From an uncultured Campylobacter sp. (GTDB lineage: Bacteria; Campylobacterota; Campylobacteria; Campylobacterales; Campylobacteraceae), in the NCBI GenBank assembly GCA_937965895.1, contig CALCKS010000050.1, positions 1 through 6,847 of the forward strand: a stretch of DNA of 6,847 nucleotides. Reading direction: 5' to 3'. A program made the translations under genes and the position numbers. Below are positions 6,318-6,847 of this stretch, piece after piece (position 1 is the stretch's first letter; every line of letters begins with the position of its first letter). Below the pieces are notes generated by a model that did no database searches, was not told where the DNA came from, and saw only the letters and a list, made by a program, of their open reading frames with translations.

Positions 6318-6323
6318 TATATA
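6318..6323 (+). promoter_or_regulatory. Candidate -10 box for the SUFU-domain gene
   Basis: TATATA in an A/T-rich region after the ftsY terminator, 38 nt before the ATG at 6362. The predicted start near 6330 leaves a short leader with an AAAAGG ribosome site. The run of alternating TA makes the exact hexamer uncertain. Confidence 0.4.
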
Positions 6324-6348
6324 GTACCCGCGCTTAACGCAATCTACT

Positions 6349-6354
6349 AAAAGG
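6349..6354 (+). promoter_or_regulatory. Ribosome binding site of the SUFU-domain gene
   Basis: AAAAGG lies 7 nt before the ATG at 6362. It supports this start for a gene that has no stop codon within the window. Confidence 0.65.
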
Positions 6355-6361
6355 CATAAAA

Positions 6362-6847
6362 ATGACGACGAAAGAGTACGAGGCTAAATTTAGCGAGGAC
6401 GATGTGCCCGGCTGGGACGCGATAGCAAGCGCACTAGGAAAAATCTACGATCCCGCAAACGAGCGTCACTATGCATCTCGGCTGCATGCGAGTCTGGGCG
6501 GCGAGGATTACTTAGACGGCGTTAGTATATTTGACTCCATCAAGGGTGTGCCGCACCGCCACCTCGTGAGCTTTGGCATGAGCGAGCTTTACTACGATCC
6601 ACAAAGCTCTCAGAATAAATTTAGCGGCTGGGGATTTGAGTTTAGTATGCGCGTCGCTCCGTTTGCGGACGATCCAGACTCAAAGTCCGGTGATGATACA
6701 GTAGTCCTGCATGAGCCTTTTTGGGCGATATCTCTTATGCAAAATCTCGCCAAATACGTCTATAGCAGCAAAAAATGGTTCGAGGCTTATCATTTTATAC
6801 CGACCAATTCTCCTCTGCGCCTTAATACCGATACTAAACTAGTAGGC
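6362..6847 (+). CDS. Suppressor-of-fused (SUFU) domain protein, 3' end missing
   Basis: The frame is open from ATG at 6362 to the window edge (162 codons, no stop), so it is partial. Features match the bacterial SUFU domain: PGWDAI (16-21), where a conserved Trp begins the fold, LGGEDYLDGVSIFDS (45-59), HRHLVSFGMSELYYD (65-79), SGWGFEFSMRV (88-98) and PFWAISLMQNLAKYVY (119-134). In bacteria the domain is found in immunity proteins of polymorphic toxin systems and in orphan genes of unknown role. The ligand here cannot be inferred. It has its own promoter-like region and lies behind the ftsY terminator, so it is probably a separate unit. Base composition looks like that of its neighbours, with no sign of recent transfer. 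Any toxin partner would have to lie beyond the right edge. Confidence 0.85.
   Translation, partial: MTTKEYEAKFSEDDVPGWDAIASALGKIYDPANERHYASRLHASLGGEDYLDGVSIFDSIKGVPHRHLVSFGMSELYYDPQSSQNKFSGWGFEFSMRVAPFADDPDSKSGDDTVVLHEPFWAISLMQNLAKYVYSSKKWFEAYHFIPTNSPLRLNTDTKLVG

Overview
The window looks like a chromosomal segment of a Campylobacter-type epsilonproteobacterium. The evidence is the run of 5-formyltetrahydrofolate cyclo-ligase, RNase Y, a thioredoxin-fold lipoprotein and a short FtsY without an acidic N-terminal domain. TATAAT-like -10 boxes without clear -35 boxes, and a very high density of the word AAATTT, point the same way. The moderate GC content (mid-40s by impression, not computed) would fit the concisus/curvus/rectus/showae side of the genus better than C. 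jejuni. That species-level placement is inference.

Layout. Positions 1-93 are AT-rich and hold no gene I can support. Positions 94-128 form a strong hairpin that ends a leftward five-gene operon. In transcription order this operon is a 5-FCL family protein (4761-4123), RNase Y (4190-2637), a secreted SYLF-domain protein (2618-2028), a DedA-type membrane protein (TTG start, 2018-1446) and a YdgA/DUF945-type membrane-anchored protein (1449-136). The genes overlap (68 bp and 4 bp) or lie 9-18 nt apart, so one transcript is likely. A compact divergent promoter region (4762-4813) separates this operon from a rightward pair: a TlpA-like thioredoxin lipoprotein (4814-5386) and ftsY (5386-6255), joined by a TAATG overlap. 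A terminator hairpin overlaps the last codons of ftsY. After it, a short intergenic region with a palindrome and a -10-like box leads into a suppressor-of-fused (SUFU) domain gene that runs off the right edge (6362-6847).

How the genes fit together. RNase Y is a membrane-anchored endoribonuclease, and the three genes after it all encode envelope proteins (periplasmic SYLF, inner-membrane DedA, anchored DUF945). The rightward pair also acts at the membrane: periplasmic thiol redox and SRP-dependent targeting. The block is therefore mostly housekeeping with an envelope theme. I see no phage, transposon, CRISPR array or toxin gene. The only accessory-like gene is the SUFU-domain gene, whose bacterial relatives include immunity proteins. 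I do not see convincing evidence of an undescribed multi-gene system. The most notable points are the overlapping divergent promoters with a possibly leaderless 5-FCL message, an arginine-rich out-of-frame tail on 5-FCL, a lysine-for-arginine pattern in the DedA protein, and the roughly 50 copies of AAATTT.
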